From contig JAQUYD010000001.1 of assembly GCA_028692035.1 (NCBI GenBank), forward strand, positions 1-64,000: 64,000 nt of DNA, given 5' to 3'. The notes beneath the pieces are model-generated. The model made no database searches and was not told where the DNA came from. It saw only the letters and a list, made by a program, of their open reading frames with translations. Below, one piece after another: positions 38,418 to 48,208 of the stretch; position 1 is the stretch's first letter; each line of letters begins with the position of its first letter. Source of the stretch: Oscillospiraceae bacterium. GTDB lineage: Bacteria > Bacillota > Clostridia > Oscillospirales > Ruminococcaceae. The translations under genes were made by a program, and so were the position numbers.

Positions 38418-39661
38418 GATACATCTTCCTTTCCCACACTTTCTCCGGCCACAAAACCAGTGCAAAAGGCGATTTGCAGGTTAAACCCACCGGTTCGCGC
38501 ATCCAAGTCCAAGACCTCCCCGGCAAAATACAACCCCTGGCAAAGCTTAGATTCCATTGTATGGGGGTTGACCTCTTTTGTCTGGACCCCCCCGGCCGTC
38601 ACGATGGCCTCCTCAATCGGCAGAAGGCCCTTTGGGGTTAAAGCCAAATGTTTGATAATTCCGCAAAGTTTTTCCCGTTGTTCACGCGTCACCTGGTGAA
38701 CCTTTTGCTCAGGTGGGATTTCGGATAGCCGAACGATCACCGGGATCAATTTACGTGGCAGTAGCTCTGAAAGGGAATTGAAAAAATCCCGGTTGGAATT
38801 GACCTGAAAATCCCGTAAAATCCGTTGCTCCAGCTGCCGGTTATCCAAGGCCGGCTTTAAATCGATCTCCAACTGATATTGCGAAAGATCTTTTTTTAAA
38901 TAGGTGCTAGCGGTGAGGACCAACGGGCCAGATACGCCAAAATGGGTGAAAAGCATTTCGCCCAGCTCGGTATATAAAGGCTTTTTTCGCCCCTTTTCCC
39001 ATAGTGTGAGGGTCACATTTTTAAGCGAAAGCCCCATACATTCCCGGCACCAGTCCTCTTTTGTTTCAATCGGTATCAGCGAAGGCATTGCCGGCGTCAC
39101 TGTATGCCCAGCCTGAGTGGCAAGCTGATACCCGTCCCCGGTGGACCCGGTCAGCGGATAGCTTTTCCCGCCCGTGGCTACAATGACCTTTGGCGCAGAG
39201 AATACGGCGCCGTCCTCACAACCAACGCCTGTGACTGTGCCGTCTACAACCAAAAGCTGTGAGATTCTCTGCTGAACAAAAACAACCCCCGCCTTCTTGG
39301 CGAAAGACACCAGCGCATCCACAACATCTACAGCTTGATCCGAAACCGGAAAAACCCGGTTCCCACGCTCCACTTTCAAAGGAACGCCAAGGCTCTCCAA
39401 AAGGGCCATCGTGCGTTGCGGCGGAAAACGGTGGATCGCCCCGAACAAAAACTTGCTATTGGAGCACACGTTTTGCAGAAAAACCTCCTCGCTGCAATCA
39501 TTGGTCACATTACAGCGCCCCTTGCCGGTGATCATGACCTTTCGGGCCATGCGGGAGTTACGTTCAGCCAGTAGTACCTGTGCGCCATTTTTTGCCGCTG
39601 TCCCTGCGGCAATCAAACCGGCTGCGCCGCCGCCGACAACAATCACGTCAAATTGCTTCAT
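38405..39661 (-). CDS. NAD(P)/FAD-dependent oxidoreductase (HI0933/BaiN-like flavoprotein)
   Basis: DVIVVGGGAAGLIAAGTAAKNGAQVLLAERN, KVMITGKGRCNVTND, LYFAGEVLDLDARTGGFNLQIAFCTG. Confidence 0.93.
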   Translation of the reverse strand: MKQFDVIVVGGGAAGLIAAGTAAKNGAQVLLAERNSRMARKVMITGKGRCNVTNDCSEEVFLQNVCSNSKFLFGAIHRFPPQRTMALLESLGVPLKVERGNRVFPVSDQAVDVVDALVSFAKKAGVVFVQQRISQLLVVDGTVTGVGCEDGAVFSAPKVIVATGGKSYPLTGSTGDGYQLATQAGHTVTPAMPSLIPIETKEDWCRECMGLSLKNVTLTLWEKGRKKPLYTELGEMLFTHFGVSGPLVLTASTYLKKDLSQYQLEIDLKPALDNRQLEQRILRDFQVNSNRDFFNSLSELLPRKLIPVIVRLSEIPPEQKVHQVTREQREKLCGIIKHLALTPKGLLPIEEAIVTAGGVQTKEVNPHTMESKLCQGLYFAGEVLDLDARTGGFNLQIAFCTGFVAGESVGKEDVSCTQ

Positions 39662-40530
39662 CGATGGGGCTCCTCTATTTTTTCATAAACATTGTATTCG
39701 TCCCAAATTTGTTCCAGCCGCTCGTAGGTGCTGGAAATCTCGTCCTTCTTTCGGATTCCAATCGCTACAATCAGCGCGTTGATCATGCTCAACGGCGCCA
39801 CCAGAGAATCCACAAAAGAGGCCATGTCGCTGCGGGCCAGCAGCAGATGGTCGGCAGTTTCGGCAATGGGTGACAGATCCGAATCTGTAATGGCAATTAC
39901 CTTCGCCCCGCTTTGCTTGGCAAATCGGGCCGCATTCACCGTCCGTTGGGAGTACCGTGGGAAGGTAATGCCGATAAAAACATCCCCTTCTTGAATCCGC
40001 ATGATCTGTTCAAACATCTCGCTGGTGCTGGTCGTGTTCACCAAGCGGACATTTTCAAAAATCTGGTTAAAATAAAAACTCATAAAGCCGGACAAGGCCG
40101 ATGCGCTGCGCACGCCCAGGATATAGATATTTTTGGCGTTTACAATCGTATCCACCGCCTGCTCAAAATCCTCGACCGATGCTTTTTCCATGGTGCGACG
40201 GATTTTTTCAATATCCAGGTTCAGCACCTTATGCAGAACGTTTCCTTCGCCTAGCTGGTCGCTGGTGACCTCCATCCGCTGTACCGAAGTCAGCCGGTTT
40301 CGGATCAGTTCCTGTAACGCCCGCTGCAGCTGCGGATATCCCTCAAACCCCAGCTCCGACGCAAAACGAACTACTGTGGATTCACTGACGCCTACGGTCA
40401 TTCCAAGTTTTGCTGCGGTCATAAAAGCCGCTTTGTCATAATGTTCCAGGATATACCGCGCAATCAGCTTTTGCCCTTTTGAAAAACCGGGCATCAGCTG
40501 CGTGATGGAATGGATCAGATCTCTGCTCAT
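39658..40530 (-). CDS. MurR/RpiR-family transcriptional regulator (HTH + SIS domain)
   Basis: LGMTVGVSESTVVRFASELGFEGYPQLQRAL; SIS segment GDVFIGITFPRYSQRTVNAARFAKQSGAKVIAITDS. Confidence 0.92.
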   Translation of the reverse strand: MSRDLIHSITQLMPGFSKGQKLIARYILEHYDKAAFMTAAKLGMTVGVSESTVVRFASELGFEGYPQLQRALQELIRNRLTSVQRMEVTSDQLGEGNVLHKVLNLDIEKIRRTMEKASVEDFEQAVDTIVNAKNIYILGVRSASALSGFMSFYFNQIFENVRLVNTTSTSEMFEQIMRIQEGDVFIGITFPRYSQRTVNAARFAKQSGAKVIAITDSDLSPIAETADHLLLARSDMASFVDSLVAPLSMINALIVAIGIRKKDEISSTYERLEQIWDEYNVYEKIEEPHR

Positions 40531-40669
40531 CCTCTCACCCTTTCAAGAACCTTTTATCTGGATATAATTTTATCGTTCTCAAGACAGAAATGCAAGAGAT
40601 TTTGCAGGAATTTCATCAGTTTCCTGTTTTTTGGGGCAAAAATCGGGAAAACTCCAGCTTTCACCATAA

Positions 40670-40714
40670 AAAAGCAGGGAAAATGAAAATCCATTTCCCC
40701 TGCTTTGCAGATAT
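40670..40714. terminator. Hairpin terminator downstream of spoVG
   Basis: AAAGCAGGG...CCCTGCTTT. Confidence 0.55.
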
Positions 40715-40791
40715 ACGATTGATCCGGCTTGTTGTTCTCACCGGATTTTACGGGGTAACTTCGTTTTGAATCCTCCCGCACGGAGATGGAT

Positions 40792-41091
40792 TTACCATCG
40801 ACTTTTCTCCTCATTTTCGGCGTATGCTGCTTGCTGGGAAAGGTGTTTCTGGTACTCCTCCAGGATCATCCCCTCCAGCGTTTTGCGCCCCTCCATTGTG
40901 ATTGGATGAACAATATCCCGGAACACGCCGTTATCGTCCTTTCGGCTGGGCATGGCGACAAATAGCCGTTCGCTCCCTGCAATCACTTTGATGTCATGCA
41001 CCGCCAAATCCTGGTCGATTGTCACCGAGACCAGCGCTTTGAGTTTTCCTTCCTCGTAAGTTCTTCTGATTCGGATATCTGTTATATTCAT
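40792..41091 (-). CDS. spoVG: Septation regulator SpoVG
   Basis: MNITDIRIRRTYEEGKLKALVSVTIDQDLAVHDIKVIAGSERLFVAMPSRK. Confidence 0.95.
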   Translation of the reverse strand: MNITDIRIRRTYEEGKLKALVSVTIDQDLAVHDIKVIAGSERLFVAMPSRKDDNGVFRDIVHPITMEGRKTLEGMILEEYQKHLSQQAAYAENEEKSRW

Positions 41092-41250
41092 CGTGATTTC
41101 CCCTCCTTGTTGATGTCCTTAGTATGGAACGCCGGGAAAAATCTTATGCAATCCGGCAAAATCTCCGCGAAATTTTTGAAAGGTGTTTATTTTATTCTCC
41201 TGAAGCAATATAATAGGAATATGGACCTATATGATTTGGGGGGCTTATTT

Positions 41251-42624
41251 GTGTATGGCAGTTATGAAGAAATTTTAGAAAACAAAAAACATTTCCATTT
41301 CATTGGCATCGGCGGATCAGGCATGTTCCCGCTTGTGCAGATTTTACATCAAAAAGGATGCTATATTACTGGCTCTGATAACAACGAAACTGATACGGTA
41401 GAATATGAACGCAGCGTGCTGGGTATCCCCGTTCATATCGGCCACGATCCAGCCAATCTCGGCGGTGCAGACTGTGTCATTTACACAGCTGCCGTCTCCA
41501 AAGACAATCCGGAACTGAAAGCCGCTTTTGATTCCGGCGCGCTGGTACTGGAGCGGGCTAAGATGCTGGGGCTCATCTCCCAAGGATACCACAACGCCAT
41601 CTGCGTTTCCGGCACCCATGGGAAGACGACCACCTCCGCCATGATTACCCAGATGCTGTTAGGCGCGGGACTGGATCCCTCTGTCGTCATCGGCGGCAAG
41701 CTGCCTTTGCTCCATGGCGGCGGGCGGGTGGGAAAAAGCGATCTGATCGTCTGCGAGGCATGCGAATTTTCCGACCATTTTCTGGAGCTCTCTCCGGATA
41801 TCTCGGTCATTTTAAATGTGGATGCGGATCATTTGGAATATTTCGGGACATTGGAAAACATCATTCGTTCTTTCCACAAATTCTCTGAAAAGACCAGCCG
41901 TACCTTGATCGTCAATATAGACGATCCTAACACCAAAAAAGCCGTTGAAGGGTTAGGCGGAAAAGAAATTATCACCTTCGGCTCCAGCGATACCTGTGAC
42001 TACTATCCGACGAATATTTCCTACCATCCAGAGGGAAAAACGACTTTTACTTTGATGCATCAAAAAGAAAAGGTCGCGGAGATTTCCCTGTCCATCCCGG
42101 GCAGGCACAACATTCTAAACGCCGTCGCCGCTATCGCCGCCTGCTTGGCTGTTGGCGCCAAGCCCGGTGACATTGTGAAAAGCCTCAAAGAATTCCACGG
42201 TGCCGGGCGCCGGTTTGAAATTCTCGGCGTAAAAAATGGGATTACCATCGCCGACGACTACGCGCACCACCCCACTGAATTGGAAGCCACTTTAAAAGCC
42301 GCCAAGGAAATGCATTTTAATCGGGTCTGGGCCGTTTTTCAGCCTTTCACTTTCTCCCGCACCAAAATCCTTTTTGACGACTTTGTGCGGGTGCTGCCGA
42401 TCGCCGATCAGGTCATTTTGGCGCCGATTATGGGCGGCCGAGAGGTGAACGAATACGGAATCGCCTCTGAGGATCTGGCGGCGAAAATGCCTCGGACTGT
42501 TTGCCTTCCCTCCTTTGAAAGGATTACGGAATATGCACTGTCCCATGCAAAGCCGGGAGATCTGATCATCACCTTGGGCTGTGGGGACATCAACAAATGT
42601 TCTAAAATGATGGTCAACGCATAA
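41251..42624 (+). CDS. murC: UDP-N-acetylmuramate--L-alanine ligase (start GTG 41251 or ATG 41221)
   Basis: KHFHFIGIGGSGMFPLVQIL, VSGTHGKTTTSAMI, ADDYAHHPTELEATL. Confidence 0.95.
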   Translation: MYGSYEEILENKKHFHFIGIGGSGMFPLVQILHQKGCYITGSDNNETDTVEYERSVLGIPVHIGHDPANLGGADCVIYTAAVSKDNPELKAAFDSGALVLERAKMLGLISQGYHNAICVSGTHGKTTTSAMITQMLLGAGLDPSVVIGGKLPLLHGGGRVGKSDLIVCEACEFSDHFLELSPDISVILNVDADHLEYFGTLENIIRSFHKFSEKTSRTLIVNIDDPNTKKAVEGLGGKEIITFGSSDTCDYYPTNISYHPEGKTTFTLMHQKEKVAEISLSIPGRHNILNAVAAIAACLAVGAKPGDIVKSLKEFHGAGRRFEILGVKNGITIADDYAHHPTELEATLKAAKEMHFNRVWAVFQPFTFSRTKILFDDFVRVLPIADQVILAPIMGGREVNEYGIASEDLAAKMPRTVCLPSFERITEYALSHAKPGDLIITLGCGDINKCSKMMVNA

Positions 42625-42642
42625 AGTTTGCAGCACATTTTT

Positions 42643-42696
42643 CCGAAAGACAGAGGGCCGATATCCGTTGAGGGTACCGGGCCCTCTGTCTTTCGG
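42643..42696. terminator. Terminator, 17-bp perfect arms
   Basis: CCGAAAGACAGAGGGCC...GGCCCTCTGTCTTTCGG. Confidence 0.85.
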
Positions 42697-42790
42697 CAGA
42701 CATCAAAAGCTTAAAAAGACAAATCCATCCTCGTATTTGTCAAAACGAACAATAAATATTTCACATATCTTACAAAATTATGGAAAATAC

Positions 42791-42819
42791 TTGACATGGA
42801 CCTGGCTCCAAATGATAAA
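42791..42819 (+). promoter_or_regulatory. Candidate sigma-A promoter for the MATE gene
   Basis: TTGACA (42791-42796), 17-nt spacer, GATAAA (42814-42819). Confidence 0.55.
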
Positions 42820-42897
42820 GTATCAATATGCGTTGTTTTATAAACCGAAAACGTCGCTTTTATCGATACGGACCAATAAAATGTTAGGAAGGTGAGG

Positions 42898-44307
42898 ATG
42901 AAGTTGGCGACAAAAACAATCAACATAACAGATGAATCCCAGAGCGTGACGAAAACCATTGTGTTTTTGGCTTGGCCCGTTTTTTTGGAGCAGATTTTCA
43001 CCACGCTGGTCAGCTATGCGGACACGGCGATGGTCGGCTCCCTCGGTGCCTGGGCGACCGCATCGGTTACCATCAGCAATCCGCCGATTTTTCTTTTAAA
43101 CGGCATTATTATGGCATTGGGGATTGGCATTACCTCGTTGGTTGCCCGCAGCGTCGGTGCAAAAGATCCGGAAACGGTTAAAAAATTGATGCACCATGCT
43201 ATTTGGGCAATTATCGTGATCGGGATCCCCATCTGCCTGATTACCATAGCGCTGTACCGGATGATCCCGTTGTGGATGGGAGCCGCGCCGGATATCATCG
43301 ACACCGCCGCCCAGTACAACCTGATCCTCTCCTTGGGCCGCTTTTTTATGGTTGTCTCCATGATGCTCAACTCCGCTTTCCGTGGCTATGGAGACACTAA
43401 AACGCCGCTGTTGGTCAATTCGGTCATGAACGTGGTTAATGTGATCCTTAACTTTTTCCTGATTTACCCTACTCGGGAGCTTTCTCTTTTCGGGCGCACC
43501 TTTACCGTCTTCGGCGCTGGGATGGAGGTCGCCGGCGCAGCGATCGCCAGCTCGTTAGGCATGGCAGTTGCGGGGTTGATGACCCTTTGGGTTGCTTTCT
43601 TTCGGAAAAATGAATACCGAATTCATTTTAAGGGCAACTGGAAAATCGATAGGCTGCTGACAAAACAGATTTTCGGAATTAGTTTTCCCTCCATGCTGGA
43701 GCGGATTTTTATGTCCTCTTCCGGGATTTTTGTCACCAGCAGCATTGCCATTTTGGGCACCGCCAACATCGCGGCGAACAGTCTGTGCCTGACAGCAGAA
43801 TCCCTGTCCTATATGCCTGCTTTCGCTTTTCAGACGGCAGTAACGACCTTGGTTGGGCAGTCGCTTGGCGCTAAGAAATCGCAATTGGCCGAAAAATTTG
43901 TCCGGCAGACGTTGCTCATGGGCGTTATCACGATGGCTTTTACCGGCGCAGGATTGTTTATCTTCTCAAACCAGCTGATCAGCGTTTTTACGCCAGACGC
44001 GGATGTCATCGCCTTGGCCGCCCACTGTTTGCGGCTCGTTGCGTTCATGCAGATCCCCCAGGTTGCCGCCTGGATTTTCTCCGGTGTGTTGCGCGGCGCA
44101 GGAGATACCAAATTTAATTTCTATATTACTGCCGCCACCAACTGGTCCATTCGGACCCTGTGGTCGGTTCTGGCCATCCGGGTTTTTCATTTTGGACTGT
44201 TCTCTACCCAGGTCGTCATGCTGGTGGAAATTGTCGTCCGTCTGATGCTTCTTTATCTGCGCTATCGCACTGGCAAATGGAAGTATGTATTGGAGAAAAA
44301 CGGGTAA
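42898..44307 (+). CDS. MATE-family efflux transporter
   Basis: Twelve-TM-like; VFLEQIFTTLVSYADTAMVGSLG, VNVILNFFLIYP, FQTAVTTLVGQSLGAKK. Confidence 0.93.
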   Translation: MKLATKTINITDESQSVTKTIVFLAWPVFLEQIFTTLVSYADTAMVGSLGAWATASVTISNPPIFLLNGIIMALGIGITSLVARSVGAKDPETVKKLMHHAIWAIIVIGIPICLITIALYRMIPLWMGAAPDIIDTAAQYNLILSLGRFFMVVSMMLNSAFRGYGDTKTPLLVNSVMNVVNVILNFFLIYPTRELSLFGRTFTVFGAGMEVAGAAIASSLGMAVAGLMTLWVAFFRKNEYRIHFKGNWKIDRLLTKQIFGISFPSMLERIFMSSSGIFVTSSIAILGTANIAANSLCLTAESLSYMPAFAFQTAVTTLVGQSLGAKKSQLAEKFVRQTLLMGVITMAFTGAGLFIFSNQLISVFTPDADVIALAAHCLRLVAFMQIPQVAAWIFSGVLRGAGDTKFNFYITAATNWSIRTLWSVLAIRVFHFGLFSTQVVMLVEIVVRLMLLYLRYRTGKWKYVLEKNG

Positions 44308-44323
44308 AGACTGCGATTTGAAA

Positions 44324-44360
44324 AAAAAACCGGTATAGCGTGGCTATACCAGTTTTTTTC
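44324..44360. terminator. Hairpin terminator between MATE and mazF-like genes
   Basis: AAAACCGGTATAGC-gtg-GCTATACCAGTTTTTTT. Confidence 0.8.
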
Positions 44361-44386
44361 ACCTCTGGTCAAGACGTTTTTAGCTC

Positions 44387-44788
44387 CTATGTAAACCGGG
44401 CAGGAGCGTTTTCCTCTCCATGTAGTCCAAAGCTGATGGAGAGAGCCTGATCGATCTGCGACATAGAAGCGGTATCCAGCTTACCCATTCGTTCCTTTAA
44501 GCGCCTTTTATCAATCGTTCGCACCTGTTCTAAAAGCACCACGGAATCCTTGGACAAGCCGCAATCCTGTGAATGAAGCGCAATATGAGTCGGTAGTTTG
44601 GATTTATCTTTTTGGCTTGTGATCGCCGCAGCAATCACAGTGGGGCTGTATTTGTTGCCGACGTCGTTTTGCACGATAAGAACCGGACGAACGCCCCCCT
44701 GCTCCGATCCTACTACCGGGCTCAAATCCGCATAGTAAATATCTCCGCGTTTTACAGTCAAGGAAATCACACTCCGTAGGTTTTTCAT
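44387..44788 (-). CDS. MazF/EndoA (PemK)-family endoribonuclease toxin-like protein
   Basis: [68 protein letters not shown]. Confidence 0.92.
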   Translation of the reverse strand: MKNLRSVISLTVKRGDIYYADLSPVVGSEQGGVRPVLIVQNDVGNKYSPTVIAAAITSQKDKSKLPTHIALHSQDCGLSKDSVVLLEQVRTIDKRRLKERMGKLDTASMSQIDQALSISFGLHGEENAPARFT

Positions 44789-44955
44789 TTCTTTGAAACC
44801 TGAAAGGTCGCTTTTAGTATGCGCATAAAAGCAGCGGCTTAGTCATTTGTTGCCGCAAAACCGGTTTCACTTCATTATATTTTCCATCGGAGTTTTTTGA
44901 CAAAAGCTGCGGATTGTCAGATGAAAAAAAGCAGGCGAAAAAGTTCGTCTGCTTT

Positions 44956-45495
44956 TTACCTCGATGAAAGGGCCCCATCAGAAAAATCGGCCCGAAACGA
45001 ATGGCTGGGAACTGATAGGGATTGAAGGGTTCCTGTTGGCGCATCCAACGCCCACACAAAGGGGGCGCCATCCCTTTGCAGCCTGCCTTTCGCCAACAGG
45101 GCGCTTTCCTCCCATTCCAGATCAATCTCTTCCCCACTGCAAAGCCGTTGTGAGGCTTGTGCAAGCAGATTTCCCATCGCTGCCTGCGGAATGGAATCCG
45201 TCCGGTAGTTTCCGGTCAACCCCCGATATTCTATCGTAACCTGACCGGTCTCAAAACGCATGATCATCCCCTTTAAAACTTCTGGCGCGTCAAATTCCAG
45301 CAAAAAAGAACCATCTTCTTCCCGGGATAAAAGCCCCTCTGCCACGAAATCGTCATACTGCAAAACAGCTTTTGCGTGGAACGGCTGTTCCAGCCATTCC
45401 GGCAGCCTGGGGGGGCCTCCTTTTGCTCCACAGCCGGATAACGCAAAAAACAGAATCGGTAAACAAACCCATAAACGCCATCGGAGCCTCATCAT
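44956..45495 (-). CDS. Hypothetical lipoprotein (LolA/GerS-like fold possible)
   Basis: Lipobox ALSGCGAKG; QYDDFVAEGLLSREEDGSFLLEFDAPEVLKGM; sits between nnr and the mazF-like gene. Confidence 0.65.
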   Translation of the reverse strand: MMRLRWRLWVCLPILFFALSGCGAKGGPPRLPEWLEQPFHAKAVLQYDDFVAEGLLSREEDGSFLLEFDAPEVLKGMIMRFETGQVTIEYRGLTGNYRTDSIPQAAMGNLLAQASQRLCSGEEIDLEWEESALLAKGRLQRDGAPFVWALDAPTGTLQSLSVPSHSFRADFSDGALSSR

Positions 45496-45519
45496 GCACC
45501 CTCTCCAATTTGTGTTTTT

Positions 45520-47058
45520 TTACAGGCCGTGGGCAACAAAGATCCGCGACAGATCCTCCAGAAGATCGCTGGGCAGCATACTGTACTGGGAGAGCCGCGC
45601 TGAACAGGCGTCGGCCGCCGCCCCATGCAAATACACTGCGCAAACGGCACTTTTCAGCGGTGCAATCCCCTGGGTGCAGAATCCTGCGATCATGCCCGCC
45701 AGCAAATCGCCGCTGCCGCCTTTCGCTAGGCCGGCATTGCCGGTCTGATTCACGAAGAAGGTTCCTCCCGGTTCAAAAATCGTCGTCACGCTGTCTTTCA
45801 AAACCACGATTACGCCAAAATCTGCTGTAAAGCGTTTTAGCTTTTCAATCCGGTTTTCGCGCAGCTCTTCGACCGAAATGCCCAGCAGGCGGGCCATCTC
45901 CCCCATGTGGGGCGTCAGGATTACCGGCTCCCTGGCCTGTTGTAATATTTCTATGCACCCGGACAAATTGTTTATGCCATCTGCATCGATAACCACCGGA
46001 CAAGCCGCGTTTTGTAGAACGCTTTCCAATAAACCGGCCACAGGACCTTTTTTTCCGATCCCACACCCAATCAAACAGGCACTCATGTTTGTCAAAGTTG
46101 CCAGAATACGCGGAAGGTTGCTTTCATGTATCGCTCCGTCCGTATCCAGCGCCAGCGGAAGGGTCATGGCCTCCGGCAGCCGGACCGTCAAGGGAACCAA
46201 AACCGAGGCCGGGGCCGCTGCCGTCAATAGACCTGCGCCGACCCGCGCCGACCCCATAGCGGAAAGCACTGCCGCACCAGAAAACCCGACACTGCCACAA
46301 ATATGAAGCAAGCGCCCATAGTCCCCTTTGTGCGAATCTGCCGCACGCTTTGGCAAAGCAGAAAACACATCGTCTTCCCCTACGAGAATGCCATCCTCCA
46401 ACGCCTCGTCACCCATATCCTCTGGCACTCCGATAGAGACCGTCTGCACTTCGCCCAAATGCCCACGGGCGGGCCAATAAAGCATCCCCGCCTTTACTCG
46501 ATGGAACGTGATTGTGAAGTCCCCCTGTACTGCGCCTTCCGCTGCCAGCCCGTTCTGGGCTGAAACGCCGCTGGGAACATCCAGGCAAAAGACTGCTGCC
46601 ACAGCTTGATTGATCTGCTCAAACAACGGTTTCATGCCGTCTGGAATCTCTCCGTGAAAGCCAGTGCCGAAGATCCCGTCTACGATCAGATCAGCAGCGG
46701 CAATTTTTTTCGCCGCCAATATTTCATTGGAACCAAAAGGCAGGACCTCAATCCCCATGCGCAAAAGCTGATCCAGCATCTCTTTGCTCTCCTCGGTGAT
46801 TGGCAGCTCATTCGCAAGGATGACCGAGACAACCCCTTCGTTCTCAAATAGTTTGCGCGCTACTACAAATGCGTCGCCGCCATTATTTCCCTTTCCTGCA
46901 ATGATTACACAACTGCGGCCACGCACATCCGCTTTTTTGCGGATCAATGCTGCGGCGGCGCTCCCGGCATTCTCCATCAGGCGAAAATCATTGATTCCCG
47001 CGTTGTTGCTAGCTTTTTCGATTTCTTTCATCCGATCAACGGTTACGATCCCTGTCAT
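45520..47058 (-). CDS. nnr: Bifunctional NAD(P)H-hydrate epimerase/dehydratase
   Basis: Epimerase domain (IIAGKGNNGGDAFVVARKL) plus dehydratase domain (HKGDYGRLLHICGSVGFSGAAVLSAMGSARVGAGLL; KGGSGDLLAGMIAGF). Confidence 0.94.
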   Translation of the reverse strand: MTGIVTVDRMKEIEKASNNAGINDFRLMENAGSAAAALIRKKADVRGRSCVIIAGKGNNGGDAFVVARKLFENEGVVSVILANELPITEESKEMLDQLLRMGIEVLPFGSNEILAAKKIAAADLIVDGIFGTGFHGEIPDGMKPLFEQINQAVAAVFCLDVPSGVSAQNGLAAEGAVQGDFTITFHRVKAGMLYWPARGHLGEVQTVSIGVPEDMGDEALEDGILVGEDDVFSALPKRAADSHKGDYGRLLHICGSVGFSGAAVLSAMGSARVGAGLLTAAAPASVLVPLTVRLPEAMTLPLALDTDGAIHESNLPRILATLTNMSACLIGCGIGKKGPVAGLLESVLQNAACPVVIDADGINNLSGCIEILQQAREPVILTPHMGEMARLLGISVEELRENRIEKLKRFTADFGVIVVLKDSVTTIFEPGGTFFVNQTGNAGLAKGGSGDLLAGMIAGFCTQGIAPLKSAVCAVYLHGAAADACSARLSQYSMLPSDLLEDLSRIFVAHGL

Positions 47059-47089
47059 AGGGTACCACCCTTTCCTTTGTTTGATAAAG

Positions 47090-47114
47090 AAGCCCTCGTT
47101 TATAAAACGAGGGC
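47090..47114. terminator. Hairpin between the DUF6106-like gene and nnr
   Basis: AGCCCTCGTTT-ata-AAACGAGGGCT. Confidence 0.6.
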
Positions 47115-47143
47115 TTTCCAATTTCTGTTTCAAATAGGCCCAA

Positions 47144-47668
47144 TCACCGGCGGCCAAAAAGCTCTTGATACATATGCCGCGGGATTCGCTCCTTGATCGC
47201 TTCAATCAAACGTTCCGATCCGTTGAACACCACCAGCGTATTGCCTTCACTGGAGCCCTTGGCTACAAAATACCAAAGATTTTCTGATTTGGGACTGTCA
47301 CAGGCGAAAATCTTTTTTTCATATTGTTTCTGGGTGTGCTCCTCCGGAAGATAAGCCCCAAAATCGTCAAAATTTTTGCAGGAATCAGAAATCAGCCGCT
47401 TCCTGGTCCGTTTGGCGATGATTGTATCAATATCAAAGGTATCATTGGTCAGAGAATATTCAAATTCAATGGACCGGCGGGTAATAAAGAAATACCCAAA
47501 ATAAACAGAAAGCCCAGCCAAAACCCAACAGAATGGGAAAAACATCCCCAAAAACAAAAAGCCCGCCGCCAGTCCCAGGCACAAAAGGACAATCGCTGTG
47601 ATTTTCACCCAATCCATCGAGCTTTTTTTCTTTTTTACGATTTCTTCAATAAAAACGTCCCGAACCAT
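47144..47668 (-). CDS. Hypothetical membrane protein (DUF6106-like)
   Basis: Two N-terminal TM segments; FEYSLTNDTFDIDTIIAKRTRKRL. Confidence 0.65.
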   Translation of the reverse strand: MVRDVFIEEIVKKKKSSMDWVKITAIVLLCLGLAAGFLFLGMFFPFCWVLAGLSVYFGYFFITRRSIEFEYSLTNDTFDIDTIIAKRTRKRLISDSCKNFDDFGAYLPEEHTQKQYEKKIFACDSPKSENLWYFVAKGSSEGNTLVVFNGSERLIEAIKERIPRHMYQELFGRR

Positions 47669-47839
47669 TGTTCTTCTCCTTTATTGGCTGGAATTGCGCC
47701 AAAAATTCCTTTTATACGATGAATCGATTGTAGCATAAAATCCTGTGAAAAACAACCGCCAGCAATCATTTTCGTTTTCTTGTGCCTGATGAATTTTTGC
47801 TTGCTTTTTTTTTTAGGATGTGCTATGGTTAATTGTAAT

Positions 47840-48095
47840 CAAATAACGCTGAGACTGGGAAAGTAAAAATCCTGTAATCCGCGCCAGAGAAGATCGGCCA
47901 CCGGCTGCAAGCAGATCTGCGGGTTTGTTTTTTGAAGTTCACCCACGAGCGGCGGCGCTGAACCGATAAGTAGGCGCTGACGGCTGCCACCGTTAACTGG
48001 CGTCAAGCGTTTGCCTTTGGGCAAAAATTTGGGTGGTACCGCGGAATCCGCTATGTGGCTTTCGTCCCTTGATGGGATGAAGGCTTTTTCTTTTG
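47840..48095 (+). promoter_or_regulatory. T-box leader upstream of pheST (probable Phe specifier TTC at 47938-47940)
   Basis: GGGTGGTACCGCGG at 48031-48044, terminator stem with T-rich tail, GAAGTTCACCC specifier region. Confidence 0.93.
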
Positions 48096-48208
48096 TCCGC
48101 AGCTCCTTTCTCTTTTTTGTTCCAGCAGGCATGGATTTCTCCATCTGGTAAGAAACTTTTTTCCAATTCTGTTCTATTTTTGTCTAATTTAAAATTGAGG
48201 TGAATAAA

